Positions 24,986 through 33,516 of a DNA stretch of 64,000 nucleotides are shown in pieces. Numbering within the stretch: position 1 is the stretch's first letter; each line of letters opens with the position of its first letter. Below the pieces are notes generated by a model. That model searched no databases, was not told the DNA's origin, and saw only the letters and a program-made list of their open reading frames with translations. This DNA comes from Iocasia fonsfrigidae. Its GTDB lineage: Bacteria > Bacillota > Halanaerobiia > Halanaerobiales > DTU029. The stretch is taken from positions 3,762,137 to 3,826,136 of the forward strand of contig NZ_CP046640.1 of assembly GCF_017751145.1 (NCBI RefSeq), read 5' to 3'. Position numbers and translations under genes: made by a program.

Positions 24986-27900
24986 TTAGCCCCTCCTCCT
25001 CAAATAATTAAATATCTCTACTATTGCTTCTTTGTCACCAAAAGGTCGAGTAAGCGGGGCTTTACAACCCCAACTCCTCACAGAACCGTACGTGCCCTAT
25101 TTAGGCATACGGCTCTTCACTCGATTATTCACCTAACATAACTAGCACCAGCACCTAATCTATATAAATTTACTTTTATTCTTGGCTTGACAATAGGATA
25201 TTTCTCCAAGAATATTTCGAACTTCTCCCAGTCAAAGCTTTTCTTTTGACTGCGTCTGTTTAACCATTTATAAACTAGCTTTTGAACCTCATCATACAGG
25301 CTATCAATACTTTTGCTGTTATCTGATACTGCATAATAGTTGTATGTTCCTGTTAGTTTTCTGTTTAACTTCCTCATTAGTTCTTTTACTGGAAGAGTTC
25401 TATTATATTTTAGCCAGGATTTACATCTCATTATACTACGATGATGTCGCTTATTACTTGTCTTTCTCTTTAGTCGTTTGATTCCATCCTTACATTTACC
25501 CATATAATGGGTAAATCCAAGAAAATCAAATGTGTCATTGTCATCATCAGCAGATACATTTACTATCTTAGTTTTCTCTTCTGATAACTCTAAACCGAAT
25601 TTGGATATTCTTTCTTTCATTGCTTTATAGAAGTATTTTACATCTTCTTTATACTGTAGGCAAAATATTATATCATCTGCGTATCTCACCATGTAAGCTT
25701 TACCCTTTAACTCTTTACGCATTGTTTTATTAAACCATAGGTCAACAACATGATGTAGATATAAATTCGCCATAATTGGAGAACAGACTCCACCTTGCGG
25801 TGTTCCTTGTGGAGTGTCATATTTTATTCCTGCCTCCATGACTCCAGCTCGAAGAAGTCTCGATATGAGTCGTTGTATATTAGGATCTTTAATTCGATGG
25901 TCAATGAATTTCATCATCCACCCGTGGTCTACATTATCAAAGAATTCTTTAATATCTGTATCAACTACATAGTTAATATCATCTCTGTTAACTATTCTTC
26001 CTAATATTCTCAAGGCATCATGACAGTTTCTTCCTGGACGAAAACCAAATGAACATTCAAGAAAGTCTTCTTCATATATCGCATTTAGAATCTTTGATAG
26101 TGCCTTTTGAACTAGTTTGTCTTCGTATGCTGGAATCCCTAGCGGTCTCTTCTTCCCATTTTCTTTTGGAATATATACCCTTTTCGCAGGTAATGGCCTA
26201 TATGCCCATCTTTTCATTCTAGCTATTAAGCTCTTAACATTCCCTGGAAGATTCTTTCCATACTCCGCTTTTGTTACTTCATCTACTCCAGCTGCTTTGT
26301 TTCCAGCTAGTTCATGATGACATTTGACTATCAATTCATAATTAATTAGATGTATTAGTGATGTAAATCTTTCATTAGGTCTATTTCTAGCTACTTCAGC
26401 TATTCTTGCAAGTTTCGTTTCCACATTTTCACCTATCTCTGTGTATAGAATATGTTTCCCTTTTAAGATTAATCTTGTGTAATCGCCTTCCCATCCACAG
26501 GCATTACTCTGCTTCCTCGGTACTATGCGATTATCCGACTCCCTGTAATATTAGATGTCCTTACTTTGTTATCGCTTGGTTACATCCTATCTCTCTGCGT
26601 AGAAATTACAGGGCCTCCCAAGTTAACAATATCATATCTATGTATAGCATGCGGAGGTCTCCGACCCCGGGGTGTTATTGTATTCTCGCTTATCGAATAC
26701 TATAATGTTGCCTTCTGCTCAGTCGACAGCATCGGCCTTTCCCAATCTCCAAGATTTCGAGGCTCAATCCCTTCAGCTAAATGCTTACCGCCTACTACCT
26801 AACTGTTTACGCTTAACATCTATGGTTACCCATTAAATGTCCAAAACTCGCTATGAGTGGTTTGCTAAACCTTCCTCAGTAGGAATCCCACCTACTATAT
26901 GATATGCTCTTTTCTTGGCGCACCGCCTGCCTTGGTGACTACCGGGGTTGCAGGAAGATTTTCCCCTTTAAATGTCCCCACAGGAATTCCTGGTAAAACT
27001 TCATTGTCAATTATTGTTGCCTCAGCCCCAATTAATGAAGCTGATTTAACAGCAATATCTCCACCAGTTAGTAAAAGCCCTTGAACCTTTTTGTGCAGAT
27101 AGAGTTCTTTGGCAATAGTACCAAGGAAATGAGCAATCAGATTGCTAATCTCTAAACTATTCATTCCCCTCTGATGAGCAATCTCTTTTACTCTCTTAAC
27201 CACTTCCCTACTCCTGGCAGAGCGGATTATAATATCTCCTCTTTTCTCCTTGATAAATTGTTTAGCCCTGGTAATTATTCTAGTTAATTCTTCTTCATAT
27301 TCACCTTTTAGGAGATTTTCTACATCCACATCAATTACATTTAATTTTAATTTCTTCTCTGCGTATTCAACCTGTCTTCTGCTTACCTTACTAACACTTC
27401 CGACTATTCCTACTATTACACCTGTTGTTTTTTTATCTGTTTCCCTGTTAATTAAGCCTAAAGCAACTGGCAGACTCTCAGCGAAACCTGCGGAACCTAC
27501 TAATAGATAATCCTTTTCTAATAATCCTAGTAGACTAGCTATCAAATCCAGATCTTCATCTGCAACTGCATCAATGAGCAGTATTGGCACACCTTGATTT
27601 ATTTTCTTAGTAAGCTCTTTCCTTAATGTTTCTTTACCCTTAAGTACATATTTTAAAGCAATAGTCCCTATTTTTTTATCTGTCTGTCCCCTGATAATAT
27701 CAGGTATATAGGAACAATTAATCGGAGTTACCGGGTCATTGGCTATTTCTGTTCTTTCTAGTGGTACACCACGAACTAACTGATTAGCTCCAATAGTAAC
27801 CCGTCCATTGGCAGGCAAAGCCGGGGCAACAATTGCTAAATTATAGCTGCCGGCTTCCAGTGCTGCTTCTATTTCTGAGCCGATATTCCCTCTCAGGGTA

Positions 27901-28160
27901 GAATCTAGTTTCTTATAAATATAATTTACCCCCATATCTTTTAAAGCCCGGACAGTACTAAAGACTTTCTTATATGCCCTTTCTTTGCTATCAAATCTAC
28001 TATCTATATCTACAACAATAACATCATAAGAACCGTCTATTGCTGGTAGATTATCCAAATTAGAAATTACGACTGTCTTTAATCCCTTTTTACTAAACTG
28101 TACCCCTGTGTCATTAGCACCAGTAAAATCATCAGCAATTACTGCTAATTGTGTTATCAT
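24986..28160 (-). CDS. dtnK: DUF1537 four-carbon acid sugar kinase, gene split by a group II intron
   Basis: Exon 1 is 28160-26924 and exon 2 is 25044-24986. Removing 25045-26923 joins them into exactly 432 codons. Across the junction the protein reads VVTKAG-AFGDKEAIVEIF, the conserved ATP-site end of DUF1537 kinases. Without splicing the frame runs into the intron and stops at 26895. The N-domain has LAVIADDFTGANDTGVQFSK and DSTLRGNIGSEIEAAL; VGSAGFAESLP and LLLTGGDIAVKSA lie in the C-domain. DUF1537 enzymes phosphorylate D-threonate, D-erythronate or related acids at O4. Pairing with a PdxA2 remnant favours D-threonate kinase. ATG 28160 (GGAGG upstream) overlaps nothing and follows the permease stop. 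Confidence 0.85.
25045..26923 (-). mobile_element. Full-length group II intron with maturase, inserted in the DUF1537 kinase gene
   Basis: The 5' end at 26923 is GTGCGCCAAGAAAAGAG and the 3' end at 25045 is CTTACTCGAC, matching the GTGYG...AY rule. A domain V-like hairpin GAGCCGTATGC...GCACGTACGGTTC lies at about 25112-25080. The length is 1,879 bases, and the maturase lies in the middle. Orientation is the same as the host gene, so splicing from its mRNA is possible. Exon joining is exactly in frame, which fixes both boundaries. Confidence 0.88.
25129..26424 (-). CDS. ltrA: Group II intron reverse transcriptase/maturase
   Basis: A 431-residue protein starting at GTG 26424. RT blocks are visible in order: VYIPKENGKKRPLGIPAYED, FGFRPGRNCHDAL, VVDTDIKEFFDNVDH, QGTPQGGVCSPIMANLYLH, the YADD catalytic box in VRYADDIIF, and FDFLGFTHY. 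A maturase (X) domain follows, ending around LYRLGAG. There is no HNH endonuclease domain at the C-terminus, as in endonuclease-free group II intron proteins. It promotes splicing of the host intron and its retrohoming. All catalytic residues look intact, so the element may still be active. Confidence 0.93.
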   Translation of the reverse strand: METKLARIAEVARNRPNERFTSLIHLINYELIVKCHHELAGNKAAGVDEVTKAEYGKNLPGNVKSLIARMKRWAYRPLPAKRVYIPKENGKKRPLGIPAYEDKLVQKALSKILNAIYEEDFLECSFGFRPGRNCHDALRILGRIVNRDDINYVVDTDIKEFFDNVDHGWMMKFIDHRIKDPNIQRLISRLLRAGVMEAGIKYDTPQGTPQGGVCSPIMANLYLHHVVDLWFNKTMRKELKGKAYMVRYADDIIFCLQYKEDVKYFYKAMKERISKFGLELSEEKTKIVNVSADDDNDTFDFLGFTHYMGKCKDGIKRLKRKTSNKRHHRSIMRCKSWLKYNRTLPVKELMRKLNRKLTGTYNYYAVSDNSKSIDSLYDEVQKLVYKWLNRRSQKKSFDWEKFEIFLEKYPIVKPRIKVNLYRLGAGASYVR

Positions 28161-28165
28161 CTTTA

Positions 28166-29140
28166 TCAACCTCCAGCTTCGTTTGCTGCACTCTCTTCAC
28201 TCTCTATAGTATCACCATGATTATTAACCCGTTTTGCCATATAAGCTGTAATGGCAGGAGTTAGTAAGGCTGTGGTTATCGTTGAAGCAGCTACCTGTGG
28301 GGTAGCTAAAGTTGCCAGTGACTTGATTGCCGGGTCAGCAACAGCAACTGCCTGGGGTGTGGCTACAGCATTACCTGCCGTGCTAGAGGCCGCTGCTCCA
28401 GCAATACCAGTACCTCCTGTTTTCTTGTCAGCCATAATGTTAAAAAATCCACCTACAATACTGGTCATTGCCCCTAATAATATACCTGACAGTCCTGCTT
28501 TAATTAACATGCTAAAATTAATACCTGCCCCCAGGGCAAAGGCGAAAAAGGGAATTAACATAGCACCACCTTTGCTTAGAAACTCCTTTAACTCCTGGTC
28601 AAGGTTACCTAAAATCATCCCTACAATAATTGGTAAAATAACTGCCACTAGACTTATAAAAGGTATATTAGCAATACCCGCTGTCCCCAGGGCAATCATG
28701 GTTAAGAAAGGACCACCATTAATTGAAACAATCGCTATGGCCCCTACATCTGTTTCATCACCAAACTCACCTGTTAAGGCTGCATATAGTCCACCATTAG
28801 TATTGGTCATAGCAGCAATTATGGCCAGCGAAGATAAGCCAAATAGATTATTCCCTATGAATTTAGATACTAATAAGCCGATTGCTACCCCCACTAAAAA
28901 CTTAGTCGCTGTAATAACTAAACCCTTTTTAGCCGCTTTAGGGGCTGCCTTAACACTAAGCCCTGCCCCCATACAAACTAAAAACACCCCAATCAGGGGA
29001 AGTGCCCCACTAGCAATGGCAGTTGTAAACCCACCTATCTTAAGTAGCTGTGGGAAAAAGGTATTGAACAAAGCCCCTATAATTAAAGGAACTATCATCA
29101 TCCCACCAGGTATCTTTTCTATCAACTGTTTGATTTTCAT
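28166..29140 (-). CDS. kdgT: KdgT-type 2-keto-3-deoxygluconate/sugar-acid permease
   Basis: A 324-residue membrane protein with about ten helices and a KdgT N-terminus, [40 protein letters not shown] and [14 protein letters not shown] are the conserved substrate-side segments. It is a proton symporter family for keto-deoxy-gluconate and, in DUF1537/PdxA2 operons, for four-carbon acids such as D-threonate or D-erythronate. The stop codon TGA at 28166 lies 5 bases before the kinase ATG and both share the GGAGG region. It is the first gene of the operon. A mirror-image frame on the plus strand is an artefact of its Gly/Ala-rich composition. Confidence 0.87.
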   Translation of the reverse strand: MKIKQLIEKIPGGMMIVPLIIGALFNTFFPQLLKIGGFTTAIASGALPLIGVFLVCMGAGLSVKAAPKAAKKGLVITATKFLVGVAIGLLVSKFIGNNLFGLSSLAIIAAMTNTNGGLYAALTGEFGDETDVGAIAIVSINGGPFLTMIALGTAGIANIPFISLVAVILPIIVGMILGNLDQELKEFLSKGGAMLIPFFAFALGAGINFSMLIKAGLSGILLGAMTSIVGGFFNIMADKKTGGTGIAGAAASSTAGNAVATPQAVAVADPAIKSLATLATPQVAASTITTALLTPAITAYMAKRVNNHGDTIESEESAANEAGG

Positions 29141-29302
29141 GATTATAACTCTCCTCCTATTTTTGAAGATTTCAAATCATACATCTGACCATCAATCCTT
29201 CCCCAGGCATAGAACCAGAGAGAAAGATTAAAATTTTTTAAATACTCTCATCATTCGCTAAAGGTGCTGAATACATGAATAGCTCTTTGTTAATTCCCAC
29301 AG

Positions 29303-29338
29303 AAAAAAATGGGCCGGGAAAAATAAATTTTCCGGCCC
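29303..29338 (-). terminator. Rho-independent terminator
   Basis: On the minus strand GGGCCGGAAAA pairs with TTTTCCCGGCCC (29338-29311) and is followed by ATTTTTTTCTG. It lies directly after the small gene ending at 29362 and before the permease gene, so it separates the two transcription units. Confidence 0.8.
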
Positions 29339-29361
29339 AGGGCCCCAGGTTAAACAATAAA

Positions 29362-29508
29362 TTATTTACTTTTTAATCTGGCAATTTCTATGATAAATTC
29401 TTCATTTTTACCTTTAATACGTACTTTATTATGATTAAATAACTTGTATATCTTATCCCCCGGTTGATATTCTGGAATATCCCTCTGCCGCTTCTCTCCT
29501 TTCTGCAC
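29362..29508 (-). CDS. Small uncharacterised basic protein, 48 residues
   Basis: Starts at GTG 29508 with GGGAGGG 6 bases upstream and ends before a strong terminator. The product begins VQKGEKRQRDIPEYQPGDKI and ends FIIEIARLKSK; it is Lys/Arg-rich with an EYQPGDKIYKL stretch that could be a small beta-barrel. No family recognised. It could be the tail of a larger gene that has decayed, since no promoter is obvious upstream, but the matched ribosome binding site and terminator argue for a real short gene. Confidence 0.4.
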   Translation of the reverse strand: MQKGEKRQRDIPEYQPGDKIYKLFNHNKVRIKGKNEEFIIEIARLKSK

Positions 29509-29694
29509 AGCAATCCCTCCCGGGAAGCATTTTTAAAATCGTCACTAAAATAAAGCAATTTTAAAGATTCAGCTTTTTACAAAAAACAAAGCTACCACAA
29601 ATTTACAGAGACCTGCCTATATGGTATAATTGTTATACAAGACATCCATACCACTATCTGGCACCATCAGAAGAATGAAAATAGTCTTTTTACA

Positions 29695-29826
29695 CCCAGC
29701 ATAATTATGCTTTATGGAGCGACTTTGACTTTTCATGGAGGCATGGACGCCGGAATGAAAAGTCGTAAGAGTGAACAAAGCAGGACGCGGAGTGAACGGC
29801 AAGCGGAATAAACATAATTATGGGAC
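29695..29826. repeat. MITE-like structured element
   Basis: A 132-base island much richer in G and C than its surroundings, bounded by inverted CATAATTATG boxes (29700-29709 and 29813-29822) with flanking CCCA/TTTAT complementarity. Inside, GACTTTTCAT (29727-29736) pairs perfectly with ATGAAAAGTC (29755-29764) around an 18-base G/C-rich loop. A downstream arm repeats GTGAAC twice. No protein is convincing in any frame. It may be a miniature transposable element or a structured RNA. Confidence 0.5.
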
Positions 29827-30124
29827 AATGTTAAATTTATTTTCAGGGAAGGCTAACTGACATAATAATCAACCACTACTATCCGTTGCCCTAATTTATT
29901 ATGTACCTCCTTTCTAATTAAGAAAGAGTTTAGGGCTATTTCTATCTTAATTTACATGATTTTTTTGTTTGCTTTTATTGAGGTTTTACTGTGTCTGAAC
30001 ACTAGAGTTATTTCTATTTTTTTGAAAATAATTTATACTACTACCTCCTTTTTTTCTGATAAACTGTTTACAAATTGATTACATATTCATTATATTATCA
30101 GATTTTGATATTGTCAAGGTAAAT

Positions 30125-30141
30125 AAATCAATTTTTGATTT
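30125..30141 (+). promoter_or_regulatory. Candidate XRE repressor operator
   Basis: AAATCAA-TTT-TTGATTT is a perfect 7-bp inverted repeat with a 3-base spacer, 40 bases before the regulator ATG at 30182. Autoregulation by the XRE protein is the likely purpose. The region upstream (29830-30120) shows no gene. Confidence 0.5.
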
Positions 30142-30181
30142 ATTTTAATAAGAAAATTAATATTTGTTATAGGTGATGATA

Positions 30182-30676
30182 ATGGAAGAAAACAAAAAAT
30201 TAAAAATTGATAGACTAAAAACTTTAAGAAAAAAATATAATTTAACTCAAAAAGAATTAGCAATACGATTACGTATTGGACAATCAACAGTTGCTACAGT
30301 CGAAAAAACAGGGAATCTCTCTGATCAATTCATATATATCTTAAGTAAAGAATTTGGGATAAGAGAGGAATGGATCAAGACAGGGGAAGGGGAGATGAAA
30401 AAATCCCCTGAAGAGATTATACAAGAAGCTGTTAATAAATTATCCCCAGAGAAAGCCAAAAAGGAACTACATAAGTTTTTATCCAAAATGGACGGAGAAG
30501 ATGAGATATTAGACCCTCGTCAAGAAAAAGATAAACCAGAATTTATAAGGATTTTAGATTACCTAAAAAAGAAATACTATGATTCAGATCGAGATATGCA
30601 AGGCTGGTTGACTGTAGAAATCAAAAATGCCTTTCCTGAATATGAGGAAGATATTAAAAACAAATCATCAGAATGA
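30182..30676 (+). CDS. XRE-family HTH transcriptional regulator
   Basis: A 164-residue protein, one of the few on the plus strand. ATG 30182 follows AGGTGATG. The helix-turn-helix covers residues about 8-60 (LRKKYNLTQKELAIRLRIGQ, then EKTGNLSDQFIYILSKEFG), followed by EWIKTGEGEMKK, typical of phage-like XRE regulators. The C-terminal half is helical and highly charged. The last residues, KNKSSE, come from a 60-base repeat also found at 36724-36785, so the original C-terminus may have been replaced by recombination. Target unknown; a palindrome directly upstream suggests autoregulation. Confidence 0.82.
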   Translation: MEENKKLKIDRLKTLRKKYNLTQKELAIRLRIGQSTVATVEKTGNLSDQFIYILSKEFGIREEWIKTGEGEMKKSPEEIIQEAVNKLSPEKAKKELHKFLSKMDGEDEILDPRQEKDKPEFIRILDYLKKKYYDSDRDMQGWLTVEIKNAFPEYEEDIKNKSSE

Positions 30677-30715
30677 TTAAGGCTATGAGAGATATAATTA
30701 TCCTACTGAAAAATA
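30656..30715 (+). repeat. 60-bp repeat shared with 36724-36785 (copy 1)
   Basis: The run AAACAAATCATCAGAATGAT and the following AAGGCTATGA are identical in both copies, with a few changes and a 3-base gap after that. In this copy it spans the end of the regulator gene; in the other the same bases read DVKQIIRMIKAMI in a gene fragment. Both copies run into a hairpin of the CCCTATCCC family. Confidence 0.7.
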
Positions 30716-30717
30716 GA

Positions 30718-30753
30718 AATCCTATCCCAGAGTTTTCTCTCTGGAATAGGATT
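30718..30753. terminator. CCTATCCC/GGAATAGG hairpin (family copy 1)
   Basis: AATCCTATCCCAGAG pairs with CTCTGGAATAGGATT around a 6-base loop, one wobble pair. It lies between the convergent regulator gene and the nuclease fragment and could stop transcription both ways. Related hairpins occur at 35389, 36404, 37959 and 44352. Confidence 0.65.
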
Positions 30754-30772
30754 CAAAGCCATCAAAACAGCA

Positions 30773-31147
30773 TTAATTTTTATAAATAACCTCTCTAAAC
30801 TCATCAAAATTATTCTTCTCTCGAATTAATTCTTTTATACCTTTAATTCTGGATAAATCTTTAATCTTTCTAATATCATCCATTAAAATTAAAGCCTCTT
30901 TACCATATTTTAATTCTATAGCTATTTCTATGCCTTCAATAATTCCTTCTAATTTCCCTTCTTTTCTAAGCTTCTCCGCAATAGTCATAATATCTTCACT
31001 CCTTTCAAGGGATACTTTTTTGGCTATTTTTCTCAATTTATTTAAGGATAACTCCTCTTTTGCGTTCATAATATATCTAATAACAGTTTCAAAATATTCC
31101 ATACCTGTTTCTTGTTCAGCAAGTCTATTTAATAAAATACATCCGGC
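30773..31147 (-). pseudogene. C-terminal fragment of an Rpn-family nuclease/transposase
   Basis: An open segment ending at 30773 encodes LLNRLAEQETGMEYFETVIR, EDIMTIAEKLRKEGKLEGII and a Lys/Glu-rich end. This is the characteristic C-terminal tail of Rpn (recombination-promoting nuclease, PD-(D/E)xK) proteins of about 290 residues. Upstream of 31147 the frame stops, and the catalytic N-terminal domain is absent. The remaining part could start at an internal ATG at 31102 but would have no catalytic residues. It is a relic of a mobile nuclease gene. Confidence 0.7.
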
Positions 31148-31223
31148 ACTTTTTTAATAATTATCTGCTAAATTTAAGCCGATATCTTAAAACTTCAGGC
31201 AAACAAAACACACATGCTTAGTC

Positions 31224-31928
31224 TCATTCATTAGATAAATATTTTCTAGAATATTCACTCAATGTCAATTCTAATAAAATTATAAGGTTGGCAGTAAAGA
31301 AGTTTGGTAAATAGTACGCTGTATCTGATTTTATTCCTGCTACTTCAAGTGTTATATGAGATATTTTCGCCAGTGGTGAATCTTTATTGGAAGTAAAAAC
31401 TACAACCTTAAAATTATTTCTGATAGCCTCATTAACCTTTTCAATAATCTCTGCTCTACATCCAGAATAAGAAAAGAAAAAGTAAAGTCCGGATTTACTT
31501 TTTCTAAAAGCTTCATAATGATAACTACTAGCTGCATTAAAACCAAATATCAATAATTTTTGCAAGTAATATTCTCTAGCACTATCACAAACCCCTAATG
31601 AATCCAGATAAATTTTTTGATTTCTAAATTCTCTTAATACTTTTACAAGCATATTAATATCCTCTTTTAAGTGCTCATTCATATATATACTGCTATTATT
31701 AGAAAAGTCTATTTTTAGTGCATTATTAGTGGATGCAAGAATAGTATAATACATTTCACTATACCCACTATATCCAAGCTTTTTGGATAACTTTATAACT
31801 GCTGACTTTGAAACAAAACACTCCTTTGCTATTATAGCTATACCAACTTTTTCATTTTTACTGATATGATTTTGTATCTTATTTAAAATTCCTTTTTCAA
31901 GTTCTGTTAATGTTACATTATCTACCAT
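31224..31928 (-). CDS. RpiR-family transcriptional regulator
   Basis: A 234-residue protein; ATG 31928 follows AGAAGGTG. The N-terminal HTH_6 domain contains IAIIAKECFVSKSAVIKLSK and LGYSGYSEMYYTI; the C-terminal SIS sugar-phosphate domain includes IYLDSLGVCDSAREYYLQKL and FFFSYSGCRAEIIEKVNEA. RpiR proteins sense phosphosugars. It lies 250 bases downstream of the phospho-alpha-glucosidase gene on the same strand and most likely controls that PTS operon, possibly from its own promoter in the gap. Effector (for example maltose 6-phosphate) is inferred from the operon. Confidence 0.85.
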   Translation of the reverse strand: MVDNVTLTELEKGILNKIQNHISKNEKVGIAIIAKECFVSKSAVIKLSKKLGYSGYSEMYYTILASTNNALKIDFSNNSSIYMNEHLKEDINMLVKVLREFRNQKIYLDSLGVCDSAREYYLQKLLIFGFNAASSYHYEAFRKSKSGLYFFFSYSGCRAEIIEKVNEAIRNNFKVVVFTSNKDSPLAKISHITLEVAGIKSDTAYYLPNFFTANLIILLELTLSEYSRKYLSNE

Positions 31929-32178
31929 TTATAAACACCTTCTGCTCATAAAATAATACCTATATTTATAAAATACATTTATATCATTACGTTAGCATTT
32001 AGTCTATAGGTCATCATTTAGAGTTTCCTTAAAATTCAAACCACCATTCTATTATAAATTTTAATATGCTCCTATTTTTTCTATGTATTATATGAGTTTT
32101 TATAAAAAAACATTCTTGATTGCACCTATTCAATAACAATCAAAAGTATTTATTATGTTACTATGCGCTGTCTAAAAT

Positions 32179-33516
32179 CTAATAAAGTTCATTCCAATAT
32201 CCTTTATTAGCTTCAATTAAATCTTTTAATAATTCTTTAGCAACATCAGTATTTATAACTGTACGGTTTAGTACAAGTGCTTGTAGTGCTTTTTTATAAC
32301 TTCCTTCTAAACAAGCATCTACTGCTAATTTTTCATATGCATATTGATTTTCCATAAGTCCCTTGTAAAACGTTGGTATACTCCCTACACTCAACGGTTC
32401 AACTCCATTACTTCCAACACGGCATGGAACTTCTACCAGCATCTCAGATGAAACATTATTAATAACTCCATAGTTTTCTGTAATTATTAGGAAAATTTCG
32501 TTTGTGTTATTAGCAATTGAGGTTGCTAAATCTACTATATATTCAGCATGACACCCTACATCACTAGTAATCTCATAATCTGTGCCATGCATTTTCCCTA
32601 ATGATATAATTTTATGTAGCCTGTCATAAGTTTCTTTTTCGTTTCCATCCATTACTTCATTAGCTCTTGTATACTCTTGATTTTCTTTATCCTTCATCTT
32701 AGCTGGATATAAATAATATTGTAAATATGTGTTTGGCAAATATTCATCATAATCATTTATCATCTGGCTCATAAATTCAAAAGTTAATCTCCAAGATTTC
32801 TCCTGAAAAAGAGGTTCTGTTTGTACATCCACTGGAGTCTTTAATATTTCTCTTAGCTTAGGTAAATAATCTTTTCCTGTCTTCTTGTCCAAAACATGTG
32901 TAAACCATCCAAAATGATTTAAACCAAAATATTTGGGTTCGAAATCCCTTCTATTTACTCCAAGCACACTTGCATAAATATCCATAATTGCAATTGGCAT
33001 ATCACAAATATTAATAATGCGATAATCTCCAGGAAATACTCTTTTCGTTGCTTCTGCTACAATTGCAGCAGGATTAGAATAATTCAAAATCCAACATTTT
33101 GGAGAGTAAATTCTAATGCTTTTTATTAAATCAATAACAGCAGGAACACTCCTTAAACCATATGCAAATCCTCCAGCACCACAGGTCTCCTGACCAATAC
33201 ACCCATGTTTTAAGGGAATCTTTTCATCCTTTTCACGCATTTTTAACCTTCCTGCACGAATTTGCATAAAAGCAAAATCTATATCCTGAAATGCCTCTTT
33301 TTCATCAGTAGTCCATATCACTTCCTCTAATTCAGGATAATATTCTTTAAATAATATTTTTGCATATTGTCCAACTACTTCTTGACGTTCACTTTCATTA
33401 TCATATAATACAATCTTTCTCAAAAGAAATCTTTCTTTTTGATTACATAACATTGCAAGCATATCCGGTGTATAGCGGCTTCCTCCACCAATAATACAAA
33501 TTGAATGTTTTTTCAT
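32179..33516 (-). CDS. GH4 6-phospho-alpha-glucosidase
   Basis: A 445-residue NAD- and metal-dependent glycosidase of family 4. IICIIGGGSRYTPDMLA-type start (SICIIGGGSRYTPDML) is the NAD site; ILNYSNPAAIVAEATKRVF and NICDMPIAIMDI follow. The Cys-Asp-Met-Pro motif distinguishes phospho-alpha-glucosidases (GlvA/MalH) from phospho-beta-glucosidases, and its Cys is a metal ligand. It hydrolyses maltose 6-phosphate or a related alpha-glucoside phosphate delivered by the adjacent PTS permease. The ATG overlaps the permease stop by 4 bases. Length and spacing are typical of a mal/glv PTS operon. Confidence 0.92.
   Translation of the reverse strand: MKKHSICIIGGGSRYTPDMLAMLCNQKERFLLRKIVLYDNESERQEVVGQYAKILFKEYYPELEEVIWTTDEKEAFQDIDFAFMQIRAGRLKMREKDEKIPLKHGCIGQETCGAGGFAYGLRSVPAVIDLIKSIRIYSPKCWILNYSNPAAIVAEATKRVFPGDYRIINICDMPIAIMDIYASVLGVNRRDFEPKYFGLNHFGWFTHVLDKKTGKDYLPKLREILKTPVDVQTEPLFQEKSWRLTFEFMSQMINDYDEYLPNTYLQYYLYPAKMKDKENQEYTRANEVMDGNEKETYDRLHKIISLGKMHGTDYEITSDVGCHAEYIVDLATSIANNTNEIFLIITENYGVINNVSSEMLVEVPCRVGSNGVEPLSVGSIPTFYKGLMENQYAYEKLAVDACLEGSYKKALQALVLNRTVINTDVAKELLKDLIEANKGYWNELY

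Noticed and set aside
28251-29231. A 326-codon open frame on the plus strand
   Set aside because: It is the mirror of the KdgT-type permease gene; its Pro/Ala/Ile-rich translation has no start signal and the minus strand has clear membrane-protein motifs.
29617-29802. A 61-codon minus-strand frame
   Set aside because: It runs through the palindromic MITE-like element, has no ribosome binding site and no recognisable content.
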